The notes: generated from the letters alone by a model not told the origin. Shown: positions 50,920 to 63,220, numbered from the stretch's first letter. The stretch is 64,000 nucleotides of DNA from Brevundimonas sp. LM2 (GCF_002002865.1 NZ_CP019508.1:1766501-1830500), one strand, 5' to 3'. A program made the numbers and translations.

Positions 50920-51218
50920 GAGCAGTCAGATGGACTGCGGCCGCCCGGCGCTCCGCCGAGCTGTATCTCGACTATCTGAACGACCAAAATCCGCAGGCTT
51001 CCAAACGCGCGAGCCTCGAGATTAGGTCGGTCAGTCGGCAGCTAACCTATGTGATGACGCCGGGACGGCCATCAGTGCGTTGGGCCGGCTTTCGGGAATT
51101 TTCCCTGCGACGCTGGAAGAAGATCATCGTCTTCAAGATTTTGCCGGACCGCATCTCGGTCGTTGCCTTTTACGATATGCGTCAGGACCTCAACGCCTTG
51201 CCTCCTCCATTTGAATGA
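50916..51218 (+). CDS. RelE/ParE family toxin
   Basis: A 100-residue ParE-like toxin. Signs are the N-terminal VRWTAAARRSAELYLDYL helix pair, RPSVRWAGFREF, the basic strand SLRRWKKIIVFKIL and the C-terminal ISVVAFYDMRQDL where typical ParE toxins have H-x2-RD. ParE proteins poison DNA gyrase; RelE relatives cut mRNA, and which applies is not known. The start is GTG 50916, overlapping the antitoxin stop; its own stop (51216-51218) overlaps the first ATG of sufC (51215), so translation of toxin and sufC is linked. Confidence 0.82.
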   Translation: MRAVRWTAAARRSAELYLDYLNDQNPQASKRASLEIRSVSRQLTYVMTPGRPSVRWAGFREFSLRRWKKIIVFKILPDRISVVAFYDMRQDLNALPPPFE

Positions 51219-51973
51219 AACCTATGCTCTCCATCTCCAATCTCCACGTCACCATCGGCGACAAGCCGATCCTCAAAGGGCTGACGCTCGACGTTCCGGC
51301 GGGCGAGGTGCACGCCATCATGGGGCCGAACGGGGCCGGCAAGTCGACGCTGGGCTATGCCATGTCGGGACGGCCCGGCTATGAGGCGACCGAAGGCGCG
51401 TTGTCTTGGAACGGGCAGGACCTGCTCGATCTCGACCCCGCCGCGCGGGCGGCGAAGGGCGTGTTCCTGTCGTTCCAGTATCCGATCGAGATCCCGGGCG
51501 TCCCGGCCCTGACCTTCGTGCGCACGGCGCTGAACGCGCAGAAGCGGGCGCGGGGCGAGGAGGAGGTCTCGGCCCCCGCCTTCCTGAAGCTGGTCCGGGC
51601 GGCGTCGGCGGCGCTGAAGATGGATTTCGAGATGCTGAAGCGGCCGCTGAATGTCGGCTTTTCCGGCGGCGAGAAGAAGCGGATGGAGATCCTGCAGATG
51701 GCCCTGCTGGAGCCGTCGCTGCTGATCCTCGACGAGACCGATTCCGGCCTCGACATCGACGCCCTGCGCATCGTGTCCGAGGGGGTCAACGCCCTGCGCC
51801 GCCGCGACCGGGCCATGCTGGTGATCACCCACTACCAGCGGCTGCTGGACTATATCAAACCCGACCGGGTGCATGTGCTGGCCGCGGGCCGGATCGTGGC
51901 CTCGGGCGGGCCGGAACTGGCGCACCAGCTGGAGGCGGAAGGGTACGACAAATACCTGCCGCAGGCTGCATGA
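51215..51973 (+). CDS. sufC: Fe-S assembly ATPase SufC
   Basis: A 252-residue ABC-type ATPase of the SUF scaffold, soluble and partner of SufB/SufD. Walker A GPNGAGKST, the Q-loop FQYPIEIPGV, signature FSGGEKKR, Walker B LLILDETDSGLD and the switch His in VITHYQR are all present. ATG 51215 overlaps the toxin stop; ATG 51224 is the start usual for the family (MLSISNLHV), and neither has a clear ribosome binding site, so coupled re-initiation is likely. It overlaps sufD by four bases. Confidence 0.95.
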   Translation: MKPMLSISNLHVTIGDKPILKGLTLDVPAGEVHAIMGPNGAGKSTLGYAMSGRPGYEATEGALSWNGQDLLDLDPAARAAKGVFLSFQYPIEIPGVPALTFVRTALNAQKRARGEEEVSAPAFLKLVRAASAALKMDFEMLKRPLNVGFSGGEKKRMEILQMALLEPSLLILDETDSGLDIDALRIVSEGVNALRRRDRAMLVITHYQRLLDYIKPDRVHVLAAGRIVASGGPELAHQLEAEGYDKYLPQAA

Positions 51974-52983
51974 CGGCGCTGGACCTGCGCGACCCGTCCA
52001 CCTTCCCGTCGCGGCGGGTCGAAGCGTGGAAATACACCGACCTGGCCCGGGTGCTGCGCGAGACGCCGCCGCCGTCGCCGCCCGTCACGATCGCCCCGGG
52101 TGGGCCGTTCGCGGCCTTGGGTGGCGAGGAGCTGGCCTTCGCCAATGGCCGGGCGGTCGGGGCCGACGCCTTCGTGGCCTCGGGCGAGCAGACGCTGCGG
52201 CTGCGGTTCGTCTCGGACGCGACCGGCACGGGGCACAGCGCGGCGGTTCGGATCGCGGTCCGGCCGGGCGCGCGCCTGACGCTGCTGGAAAGCCATGAAG
52301 GCGCGGGCGCAGCCTATGTCGCCAACTATCGGCTCGAACTGGACATTCCGGCCGGGGCGGAGGTGACACGAGTGGTGCTGGTCGACGAGCCGGCGGACGC
52401 CATCTCGGTGGCGGTGACCAATGTGAAGACGGCCCCGGGCGCGGTGTACCGCCACACCGCCATCACCAGTGGCGCGCGGCTGCAACGGCAGGAGACCCAT
52501 CTGGCCCACGGCGGCGAGGGGACGGAGATCACCCTGGACGGCCTCTATGCCCTGTCCGGCGAGCGCCATGCCGACCTGACCAGCGTGGTCCGACACGGCG
52601 GGCTGAACGGCGTCACCTCCCAGCTGACCAAGGGCGTGGTGCGCGACACGGCGCGCGGCGTGTTCCAAGGCAAGATCGTCGTTGAGCGGGGAGCCGACGG
52701 CACCGACGCCCGTATGGGTCACCACGCCCTGATCCTGGGCGAGCGGGCCGAGGTGGACGCCAAGCCCGAGCTGGAGATCTATGCCGACGACGTGCAGTGC
52801 GCGCATGGCAACACCGTCGGCAATCTGGACGAGGACGCCCTGTTCTACCTGCAGGCGCGCGGCCTGCCGGCGGACGAGGCGCGCGCGCTCCTGACCCAGG
52901 CCTTCCTGTTCGAGGTCGTCGATCGCATCGTCCATGAGGGCGCGAGAGAGGAGGTCCGGTCATGGCTGACGGCACGGCTCTGA
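51970..52983 (+). CDS. sufD: Fe-S assembly scaffold subunit SufD
   Basis: A 337-residue beta-helix scaffold protein. The N-terminal FPSRRVEAWKYTDL motif and the C-terminal CAHGNTVGNLDEDALFYLQARG and AFLFEVVDRI blocks are diagnostic. It starts at ATG 51970 within the sufC stop and its 3' end overlaps sufS by 22 bases. Confidence 0.94.
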   Translation: MTALDLRDPSTFPSRRVEAWKYTDLARVLRETPPPSPPVTIAPGGPFAALGGEELAFANGRAVGADAFVASGEQTLRLRFVSDATGTGHSAAVRIAVRPGARLTLLESHEGAGAAYVANYRLELDIPAGAEVTRVVLVDEPADAISVAVTNVKTAPGAVYRHTAITSGARLQRQETHLAHGGEGTEITLDGLYALSGERHADLTSVVRHGGLNGVTSQLTKGVVRDTARGVFQGKIVVERGADGTDARMGHHALILGERAEVDAKPELEIYADDVQCAHGNTVGNLDEDALFYLQARGLPADEARALLTQAFLFEVVDRIVHEGAREEVRSWLTARL

Positions 52984-54203
52984 TCACTCGCTTCGACCCC
53001 GATGCCGCCCGGGCCCAGTTCCCGATCCTGTCGCGGACGGTGAACGGCAAGCCGCTGGCCTATCTGGACTCGGCCGCCTCGGCGCAGAAGCCGCGGGCGG
53101 TGATCGACGCGATCACGGGCGCGATGGAGGGCTCCTACGCCAACGTCCACCGTGGTCTCCACACCCTGGCCAATGAGACGACCGAGGCCTTCGAAGCGGC
53201 GCGCGAGACCGTGGCCCGCTTCCTGAACGCCGAGAGCCCCGACCAGATCGTCTGGACCAAGGGCGGGACCGAGGCCTTCAACCTGGTGGCGGCGGGGCTG
53301 GCGCAGAGCCTGAAGCCCGGCGACGAGATCGTCACGACCCAGATGGAGCACCACGCCAACATCGTGCCCTGGTCGATGCTGCGCGACCGGCTGGGCATCG
53401 TGCTGAGATGGGCCCAGGTGGCGGATGACGGCTCGCTGGACATGGCGGCACTCGCCGGGCTGATCGGACCGAGGACCAGGCTGGTTGCCGTGACCCATAT
53501 GTCGAACGTTCTGGGCACGGTGAACGACGTGAAGGCCGTGGCCGACCTGGCCCATGCGGCCGGGGCGCTGCTGCTGGTCGACGGCTGTCAGGGGGCGGTC
53601 CACTGCAGCCCCGATGTCCAGGCGCTGGACTGCGACTTCTACGTCTTCACCGGCCACAAGCTGTATGGCCCGACCGGCATCGGCGGCCTGTATGGCAAGC
53701 GGGCGGCCCTTGAGGCCCTGCCGCCGTATCAGGGCGGGGGCGAGATGATCGCCACGGTGACCGAGGATGCGGTGACCTATGCCGACATCCCGCATCGGTT
53801 CGAGGCGGGCACGCCGCCGATCCTGGAGGCCATCGGCCTGGGCGCGGCGCTGGAGTGGTTCATGCGCTTCGACCGTGAGGCGGTCGCGGCGCATGAGCGG
53901 GCGCTGTACGATCATGTCGTCGAGCGTCTGGCCGGCCACGACTGGCTGCGGATCATCGGCGAGGCCCCTGGCAAGGGGGCGATCCTGACCTTTACGGTTG
54001 AAGGAGCCCATGCCCACGACGTGGCCCAGATCCTGGACCGGTACGGCGTCGCCGTGCGGGCCGGGCTGCACTGCGCCGAGCCTTTGTCGAAGCGATTTGG
54101 CATCAGTTCGAGCGCGCGGGCCAGCTTCGCCCTATATAACACCACCGAGGATGCCGATGCCTTTGTGGACGCGCTGATCAGGGCGCGGGAGTTCTTTGTA
54201 TGA
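52962..54203 (+). CDS. sufS: Cysteine desulfurase SufS
   Basis: A 413-residue class II desulfurase. YLDSAASAQKP at the N-terminus, the PLP Lys233 in FTGHKLYGP and the persulfide Cys371 in RAGLHCAEPL are present. It donates sulfur to SufB through a SufE-like step; sufE is not in the window. It overlaps sufD upstream and sufT downstream. Confidence 0.95.
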   Translation: MADGTALITRFDPDAARAQFPILSRTVNGKPLAYLDSAASAQKPRAVIDAITGAMEGSYANVHRGLHTLANETTEAFEAARETVARFLNAESPDQIVWTKGGTEAFNLVAAGLAQSLKPGDEIVTTQMEHHANIVPWSMLRDRLGIVLRWAQVADDGSLDMAALAGLIGPRTRLVAVTHMSNVLGTVNDVKAVADLAHAAGALLLVDGCQGAVHCSPDVQALDCDFYVFTGHKLYGPTGIGGLYGKRAALEALPPYQGGGEMIATVTEDAVTYADIPHRFEAGTPPILEAIGLGAALEWFMRFDREAVAAHERALYDHVVERLAGHDWLRIIGEAPGKGAILTFTVEGAHAHDVAQILDRYGVAVRAGLHCAEPLSKRFGISSSARASFALYNTTEDADAFVDALIRAREFFV

Positions 54204-54613
54204 GCGAGATGGTCAACCCAGCCGGCGACGACGCCACGATCAGCAACAGCGCGACCTTCGCCGAGACCTGGGCGGAGCCGGAGACGGCCGCCCTGCCGCA
54301 GGCCGAGCTGGACAAGCTGACCGAGGACCTGATCGCGGCGCTGAAGACCGTGTTCGACCCGGAAATCCCGGTCGACGTCTATGAACTGGGTCTGATCTAC
54401 AAGGTCGATCTTTCGGACGACAAGGACGTGCTGATCGACATGACCCTGACCGCGCCCGGCTGTCCGGTGGCCGGCGAGATGCCGGGCTGGATCGAGGATG
54501 CGGTGATGACCGTGCCGGGCATCAAGTCGGCCCGCGCCAACCTGGTGTTCGACCCGCCGTGGGATCCCTCCAAGATGAGCGACGAGGCCAAGATGGCCTT
54601 GAACATGTTCTGA
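54200..54613 (+). CDS. sufT: SufT / MIP18-family Fe-S assembly protein
   Basis: A 137-residue DUF59 protein. The core LKTVFDPEIPVDVYELGLIY, the DMTLTAPGCPVAGEMP segment and the C-terminal VFDPPWDPSKMSDEAK are typical of SufT, which helps maturation of Fe-S proteins. The N-terminal 40 residues are a variable leader. Overlaps sufS by four bases and sufA by one. Confidence 0.94.
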   Translation: MSEMVNPAGDDATISNSATFAETWAEPETAALPQAELDKLTEDLIAALKTVFDPEIPVDVYELGLIYKVDLSDDKDVLIDMTLTAPGCPVAGEMPGWIEDAVMTVPGIKSARANLVFDPPWDPSKMSDEAKMALNMF

Positions 54614-55011
54614 TGACCGATCTCCAGACCACAGCCCGTCCCCGCCGTCCGCGCCCCAAGGCCGTGACCCTGACGGACGCCGCCGCCGAGCGGGTGCGCG
54701 AGATCATGGCCAATGCGGAAAAGCCCTACGTCGCCCTGCGCGTCGGGGTGAAGAACGGCGGCTGCGCGGGCCAGGAGTACACCTTCGCCTATGCCGAGGC
54801 GATCGCGCCGTTGGACGAGGTGGTCGAGGACAAGGGCGTCACCATCCTGATCGACCCCAAGGCGATCCTGTTCCTGATCGGGTCCGAGGTCGATTACGAG
54901 ACGTCGAAACTGTCGTCCAAGTTCGTGTTCCGCAATCCGAACCAGACCGACGCCTGCGGCTGTGGCGAGAGCGTCACCATCATCCCCGCGAAAGCCCGCG
55001 AGGCCGACTGA
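54613..55011 (+). CDS. sufA: HesB/IscA-type Fe-S carrier SufA
   Basis: A 132-residue A-type carrier. Three conserved Cys are seen: one in VKNGGCAGQEY and two in the ACGCG motif near the C-terminus. LTDAAAERVREIM is the usual N-terminal helix. It moves clusters from SufBCD to targets. It is the last suf gene; metN begins directly after the stop. Confidence 0.95.
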   Translation: MTDLQTTARPRRPRPKAVTLTDAAAERVREIMANAEKPYVALRVGVKNGGCAGQEYTFAYAEAIAPLDEVVEDKGVTILIDPKAILFLIGSEVDYETSKLSSKFVFRNPNQTDACGCGESVTIIPAKAREAD

Positions 55012-56007
55012 ATGATCCGGCTGGAAGGGGTCACCAAGCGCTATCGGAGCGCCGCGGGCGAACGCGTGGCGCTCGACGCCGTCGATCTGACCGTCGCGCG
55101 CGGTCAGGTGTTCGGCGTGGTCGGGCGCTCGGGCGCGGGCAAGTCGACGCTGATCCGCACCATCAACCGGCTGGAGACTCCGGACGCGGGCAAGGTCTTC
55201 GTCGGCGATCAGGAGATCACGGCGCTGAAGCCCGCCGAGCTGCGCGCCGCGCGCCGGCGGATCGGCATGATCTTCCAGCATTTCAACCTGCTGAACGCCA
55301 AGACCATCGCCCAGAACGTCGCCTTTCCGCTGCGGCTGGAGGGCCGGCCGGAGGCGGAGATCACGCGGCGGACGGCCGAACTGCTGGACCAGCTGGGTCT
55401 GGCCGAGCATGCGAGCAAGCATCCGGCGCAGCTGTCGGGCGGCCAGAAGCAGAGGGTCGGCATCGCCCGGGCCCTGGCCTGCGGCCCCGAGGTCCTGCTG
55501 TGCGATGAGGCCACCAGCGCCCTGGACCCCGAGACCACCGACGAGATCCTGAGCCTGCTGGACGGGCTGAACCGCGACCTGGGCCTGACCATCGTCCTGA
55601 TCACCCATCAGATGGAGGTGGTGCGCCGCGTCTGCGATCGGGTGGCGGTGCTGAAGGACGGGCGGCTGGTGGAGGAGGGGGCCACGGCCGATGTCTTCCT
55701 GCATCCGCAATCGCCGGTGACCCGGGCCATGCTGGCCGAAGGCGAGGGCGGCGAGACCTTCGACGCCTCGGTGGTGCCCGCGGGCGGGCACCTGGCCAAG
55801 CTGACCTTCCGGGGTGCCTCCACCTATGAGCCGGAGCTGAGCCGCGTGGCCCGGTCGGCCGGCGTGGACTATTCGATCCTGTCGGGGCGGATCAGCCGCA
55901 TCCGGGGCGAACCCTATGGCCAGATGGTGGTCGCCTTCACCGGCGGCGACGCCGAGGCCGCGGTGGCCCAGCTGTCCGCGCGCGGCGTCGTGGTGGAGAC
56001 GCTGTGA
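55012..56007 (+). CDS. metN: Methionine ABC transporter ATP-binding protein
   Basis: A 331-residue ATPase of the MetNIQ importer. Walker A is GRSGAGKST, the Q-loop FQHFNLLN, the signature LSGGQKQR, and Walker B LLCDEATSALDP. A C-terminal NIL/ACT-like domain (about 250-331) binds methionine and gives trans-inhibition. The ATG follows the sufA stop with no spacer, so it is probably co-transcribed with suf. Confidence 0.95.
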   Translation: MIRLEGVTKRYRSAAGERVALDAVDLTVARGQVFGVVGRSGAGKSTLIRTINRLETPDAGKVFVGDQEITALKPAELRAARRRIGMIFQHFNLLNAKTIAQNVAFPLRLEGRPEAEITRRTAELLDQLGLAEHASKHPAQLSGGQKQRVGIARALACGPEVLLCDEATSALDPETTDEILSLLDGLNRDLGLTIVLITHQMEVVRRVCDRVAVLKDGRLVEEGATADVFLHPQSPVTRAMLAEGEGGETFDASVVPAGGHLAKLTFRGASTYEPELSRVARSAGVDYSILSGRISRIRGEPYGQMVVAFTGGDAEAAVAQLSARGVVVETL

Positions 56008-56669
56008 TGGAGTTCTTCGTCAACATTGACTGGCCGGAGATCGGGCGGGCGACGCGCGACACGATGCTGATGCTGCTGGGGTCGATGGCCCTGACCGTGG
56101 TGTTCGGCATTCCCCTGGGGGTGCTGCTGTACCTGTCCGGCAAGGGCCGGCTGGCCGCCAATCCGGTGCTGAACGGCGTGCTGTCGCTGGTGGTCAACAT
56201 CCTGCGGTCCGTGCCCTTCATCATCCTGCTGATCGTGATGCTGCCGGTGACGGTGATCCTGGTGGGAACCTCGCTGGGCGTGGCCGGGGCCATTCCGCCG
56301 CTGGTCGTCGGGGCCGCGCCCTTCTATGCGCGCCTGGTCGAGACGGCGTTGCGCGAGGTCGACAAGGGGGTGGTCGAGGCGACACAGGCCATGGGCGGCT
56401 CGACCTTCCAGATCGTGACCCGCGCCCTGCTGCCCGAGGCCATGCCCGGCATCATCGCGGGAGCCACGGTCACGGCCATCGCCCTGGTCAGCTACACCGC
56501 CATGGCGGGCGTGGTCGGGGCCGGGGGCCTGGGCGACCTGGCCATCCGCTTCGGCTATCAACGGTTCCAGACCGATGTGATGGTGGTGACCGTAGTTCTG
56601 CTGCTGCTGCTGGTACAAATTCTGCAGATGATCGGCGACCGTCTGGTCGCTAGGGTCTCGCACCGCTGA
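56007..56669 (+). CDS. metI: Methionine ABC transporter permease
   Basis: A 220-residue inner-membrane permease with about five TM segments and the EAA loop VEATQAMGGSTFQI that docks MetN. LRSVPFIILLI and the AMAGVVGAGGLGDLA segment are family-typical. The ATG at 56007 shares its A with the metN stop (TGATG); a GTG codon earlier is possible. Confidence 0.95.
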   Translation: MEFFVNIDWPEIGRATRDTMLMLLGSMALTVVFGIPLGVLLYLSGKGRLAANPVLNGVLSLVVNILRSVPFIILLIVMLPVTVILVGTSLGVAGAIPPLVVGAAPFYARLVETALREVDKGVVEATQAMGGSTFQIVTRALLPEAMPGIIAGATVTAIALVSYTAMAGVVGAGGLGDLAIRFGYQRFQTDVMVVTVVLLLLLVQILQMIGDRLVARVSHR

Positions 56670-56693
56670 CCTTCTCCTGAGACGGACCCTCCC

Positions 56694-57497
56694 ATGCTTC
56701 GACGCTCACTGATCCTGGCCGCCGCCGCCCTGATGCTGACCGCCTGCGGGCAACCGGCGGAGACGGCCGCCGATGGGGCCGCGCCTCTGATCGTGGGCGC
56801 GACGGCGGTGCCGCACGCGGAGATCCTGGAGTTCCTCAAGCCCGCCTTGGCGGCCGAAGGCTTCCCGATCGAAATCAAGGTGTTCAACGACTACGTTCAG
56901 CCCAACACCCAGCTGGCCGAGCAGCGGATCGACGCCAACTATTTCCAGACCAAGCCCTATCTGGACGAGTTCAACGTCGCGCGTGGCGCGACCCTGATCA
57001 CCGTCGCCGGGGTCCATGTCGAGCCGCTCGGGGCCTATTCGCGCAAGCACCGCGCGCTCGCCGACGTGCCGAACGGGGCGGACGTGGCCCTGCCCAACGA
57101 CGCGTCGAACACCGGGCGATCCCTGCTGCTGCTGCAGTCGGCTGGGCTGATCACCCTGCGCGACCCGGCCAATCCGCTGCAGACGGTGCGGGACGTGACG
57201 GGCAATCCCAAGGCGCTGCGCTTCCGCGAGATCGAGGCGGCGACCCTGCCGCGGGTGCTGGACCAGGTCGATCTGGCCGTCATCAACACCAACTACGCGC
57301 TGGACGCCGGCCTGAAGCCGAAGACCGACGCCCTGGCGCTGGAGGGCGGCGACAGCCCCTATGTCAACTATCTGGTGGCGCGTCCCGACAACCAGAACGA
57401 CCCCCGCGTCCAGGCCCTGGCCCGGGCGCTGCGCAGCCAGGCGGTCAAGGACTTCATCGCCCGGAAATACGACGGCGCGGTCGTTCCAGCCGCCTAG
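56694..57497 (+). CDS. metQ: Methionine-binding lipoprotein
   Basis: A 267-residue NlpA-family periplasmic binding protein. The signal peptide ends in the lipobox LTAC, lipidated at Cys18. The N-terminal LIVGATAVPHAEIL, NDYVQPN, the LPNDASNTGRSLLLLQ and the C-terminal VKDFIARKYDGAVVPA blocks fit MetQ. Its stop overlaps the last bases of a convergent gene. Confidence 0.94.
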   Translation: MLRRSLILAAAALMLTACGQPAETAADGAAPLIVGATAVPHAEILEFLKPALAAEGFPIEIKVFNDYVQPNTQLAEQRIDANYFQTKPYLDEFNVARGATLITVAGVHVEPLGAYSRKHRALADVPNGADVALPNDASNTGRSLLLLQSAGLITLRDPANPLQTVRDVTGNPKALRFREIEAATLPRVLDQVDLAVINTNYALDAGLKPKTDALALEGGDSPYVNYLVARPDNQNDPRVQALARALRSQAVKDFIARKYDGAVVPAA

Positions 57498-57961
57498 CCG
57501 TCGGCTGAGGCGCGCCGGTCGTCCGTTCGACGATCGGCCTGACGGGCCCCGCCGTTGACCATCATAAGTTCCAGCCGGATCTCGATCAGCCGCTGCTCGA
57601 TACAGCCGATCATATAGGCCAGCACGGCGAAACCGAGCACGGTCAAGGCCAGGCCGAGGGGCAGCCAGGGCGTGGCGTCCAGCACCAGTTCACCCGCCAG
57701 GAAGATGCTGGCGGCCACGCCGCTCGAGGCACTGATCGCGCTGAGCCCCGCCGCCTGCAGGATCGAGCGGCGCGGGGCCTGGCGGTTGATACGCCCCCCC
57801 TTGCGCCGCTCCCGTCCCCGACGTCGGGGACTGGCGCGCCGATCCTCGGGCGCGTCCAGGATCGGGGTCGTCTGTTGGACAGTCTCTGTTTGCAAGGACA
57901 CGGACTGGGCTCCCACCCTATTGGACCAGCTGCGCGCCACCTGCGCGTGGTCCGACCCCAT
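57494..57961 (-). CDS. Uncharacterised two-TM protein
   Basis: A 155-residue protein with no recognised family. After an Arg-rich, charged N-terminal half (DRRASPRRRGRERR) there are two hydrophobic segments (about 68-90 and 98-118) and a charged tail (ERRTDDRR-like). ATG 57961 overlaps the TadG-like gene by 44 bases; a GTG at 57916 just after that gene's stop is an alternative start. No Shine-Dalgarno supports either. It is downstream of the pilus gene on the same strand, so a role in that membrane system is possible. Confidence 0.6.
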   Translation of the reverse strand: MGSDHAQVARSWSNRVGAQSVSLQTETVQQTTPILDAPEDRRASPRRRGRERRKGGRINRQAPRRSILQAAGLSAISASSGVAASIFLAGELVLDATPWLPLGLALTVLGFAVLAYMIGCIEQRLIEIRLELMMVNGGARQADRRTDDRRASADG

Positions 57962-59159
57962 TGGGGACGGGCACGTCGCTGGCGGCGTAGTTGGCGTTGA
58001 TGATCAGAGACGGCGAGCCCTTGAGCTGCAGCATCCGGGCGACGATGACTGTCCAGGCGCTGTCGCGGGCGACATCCTCCTTGCCCTCGACGATCATGGT
58101 CGCCTCGGGGACGTAGATGACGCCGAGCAGGCGATCGACATTGTCGCTGGTGATGATGAAATCCTGGGTATTGTTACGCATCGCGATCATGACCATGCCG
58201 GCGTAGGGGCCGGTCTTCCGTCCATCCAGATCGACCCGGGCGCGGTCCTTGAATTCGAACTTGGAGTCCTTGTCGAAGAACAGGACGACGTCGTTGCCGA
58301 CCAGCTTGGCATTCTCAGTGATCTCGAGATGACCGCCCAAGAACCAGTATTCGCCCTTACTGAGGGTCAAGACGGCGTCGCCGTGTATCTTGATGCCACC
58401 GCAATAGACGCCCGGCGGCAGCGCGTGCGGACCGGTCTTCTTGTCGACCGGCCTTGACCCATTGAGGCAGTTACGCGCCTGATTCAGGGGGAGGGATGCG
58501 AAAGGATCGTCCATCCGCGCTGCGCCTGTCCCCGCCACCGGACTGATCATGCCTCGGGCGGAGGTGACGGCCTGAACCGCCGCGGCCGCGATGCGACCGC
58601 CCTCGACGAGGATGTCGCGGTTCGAATGGATGAGGCAGGCGGGAGCCTGAAGCTGACCCGCGTCCTTGACGTTCAGGACCTTGTCCTTGGTGGTTCCGGT
58701 GATCAGGACGCACAGCGGCATGACGCCGACCGATACCGCCTGGGACAGGGCGTTGTATTTCCAACCGCCGGGCGGAAGCAGGTTGTGGAAGAAGGATGGG
58801 GAATGGGCGTCCAGGCGCACCTGAAGGATTCGCTGGCCCTGACGGGTGATGACGCCGATGTCGCTGGTGACGGTCGGTGCGCGATCCCAGTCCGCGACAT
58901 GGCCGTCCACAAAGGCATGGGCCCGGGAGACGGCGGCGTCGTCGCTGATCGCCAGGCTGAGTTCGGTGGCCCCCGCCAGGGCGGCGGAATCGGCGATGTC
59001 CTGGATCCGTTCGCGCGCGGCGTTGACGTGCATCAGGTCCACGCTGCCGGCCACCAGCAAAGCCATTGCCGGAAGCGCCAGGGCAAAGATCAGGGCGACC
59101 TGCCCCCGCTCGTCGCGCGACAGCCTGCGGGCCAGCGCGGTCAACCCTCGCACAATCAT
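57918..59159 (-). CDS. TadE/TadG-family pilus assembly protein
   Basis: A 413-residue protein. It starts with an ERGQVALIFALALPAMALLVAGSVDL segment (about 17-42), the pseudopilin-like TadE/TadG N-terminus that is exported through the inner membrane. The rest is a periplasmic domain with putative beta-rich repeats (PPGVYCGGIKIHGDAVL, GHLEITENAKLVG). TadG-type proteins assist Flp pilus and adhesin biogenesis. Its start overlaps the receiver gene stop as ATGA. Confidence 0.85.
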   Translation of the reverse strand: MIVRGLTALARRLSRDERGQVALIFALALPAMALLVAGSVDLMHVNAARERIQDIADSAALAGATELSLAISDDAAVSRAHAFVDGHVADWDRAPTVTSDIGVITRQGQRILQVRLDAHSPSFFHNLLPPGGWKYNALSQAVSVGVMPLCVLITGTTKDKVLNVKDAGQLQAPACLIHSNRDILVEGGRIAAAAVQAVTSARGMISPVAGTGAARMDDPFASLPLNQARNCLNGSRPVDKKTGPHALPPGVYCGGIKIHGDAVLTLSKGEYWFLGGHLEITENAKLVGNDVVLFFDKDSKFEFKDRARVDLDGRKTGPYAGMVMIAMRNNTQDFIITSDNVDRLLGVIYVPEATMIVEGKEDVARDSAWTVIVARMLQLKGSPSLIINANYAASDVPVPNGVGPRAGGAQLVQ

Positions 59160-59602
59160 GCGGCCCGCGGCCCGGTGAACTGCAGACGAAGGTCGGCCTC
59201 GGCGCGAGCGGCCCGCAGGGTGAATTTGATCTGATAGGACAGGAGCCGCCAGTTCAGGGGCTTCGTCACGAAAGCGGTGGCCCCGGCGCGGTAGGCCCGG
59301 TCAATCGCCTCGACGTCCTCGCGGCCGGTCTCCACGATCACCGGCAGGTGGGCGGTCGCCGGATCGCTGCGCAACCGTTCCAGCAGGCCGTAGCCGTCCA
59401 GCCGAGGCATCTCCAGGTCGACGAGCAGCAGGTCGTAGGAGTCGCGGGCGAGCGCTTCCAGGGCGCCCAAGCCGTCCTCGGCCACATCCACCCGCGCGGT
59501 CTCCGTCGCCAGGTTCACCTGAGCGAACTCGCGCAGGATGGGGTCATCGTCGACGAACAGGAGCCGGGCCGGTTCGTCCAGGACGTAGAAGAAACTCGAC
59601 AT
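59156..59602 (-). CDS. Response regulator receiver protein
   Basis: A 148-residue CheY-like protein with no DNA-binding domain. The acidic pocket is Asp18/19/20, the phospho-acceptor is Asp62 in VDLEMP, switch residues are Thr92 and Lys114 (VTKPLNW). The tail has a basic helix. ATG 59602 is preferred: GGAG lies seven bases upstream, and it comes before TadG in the same transcript. It is divergent from the hybrid kinase and may be its phospho-partner. Confidence 0.87.
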   Translation of the reverse strand: MSSFFYVLDEPARLLFVDDDPILREFAQVNLATETARVDVAEDGLGALEALARDSYDLLLVDLEMPRLDGYGLLERLRSDPATAHLPVIVETGREDVEAIDRAYRAGATAFVTKPLNWRLLSYQIKFTLRAARAEADLRLQFTGPRAA

Positions 59603-59710
59603 ACTCACACTCCGGCGCGTTCCGGCCGCAATTCCGATCAGTACCCAAGCCTTAAGGGTCAGGTCATTAACTTTGGGTATAGTGGAGCTATAAACGAGAA
59701 GCTTAGCAAT

Positions 59711-63100
<3,390 letters not shown>

Positions 63101-63188
63101 CGCGGTCGCTGTCCGGGTTCTAGCGGCGGATCACCACGGACGCCCGCTGCGAGGTCGCCGCCAGCCTCACAGGACTCGAGGTTCGCCG

Positions 63189-63220
63189 ACCGGGCAGACG
63201 CGAAGGCGTTTCTGCCCGGT
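63189..63220. terminator. Hairpin between convergent EAL and GGDEF genes
   Basis: A perfect 10-bp inverted repeat, ACCGGGCAGA (63189-63198) with TCTGCCCGGT (63211-63220), loop of 12 bases. It lies nine bases from the GGDEF stop and about 90 from the kinase stop. No T-run, so termination is an inference. Confidence 0.55.

Noticed and set aside
50373..51214. Mobile element ends around the TA module
   Set aside because: No transposase, terminal inverted repeats, target duplication or tRNA-type attachment site could be seen on either side of the insertion.
59652..59670. CtrA box (TTAA-N7-TTAA) before the hybrid kinase
   Set aside because: Two TTAA words occur but with an 11-base spacer; the consensus needs seven. 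A similar pair at 16151 and 16182 is spaced even further.
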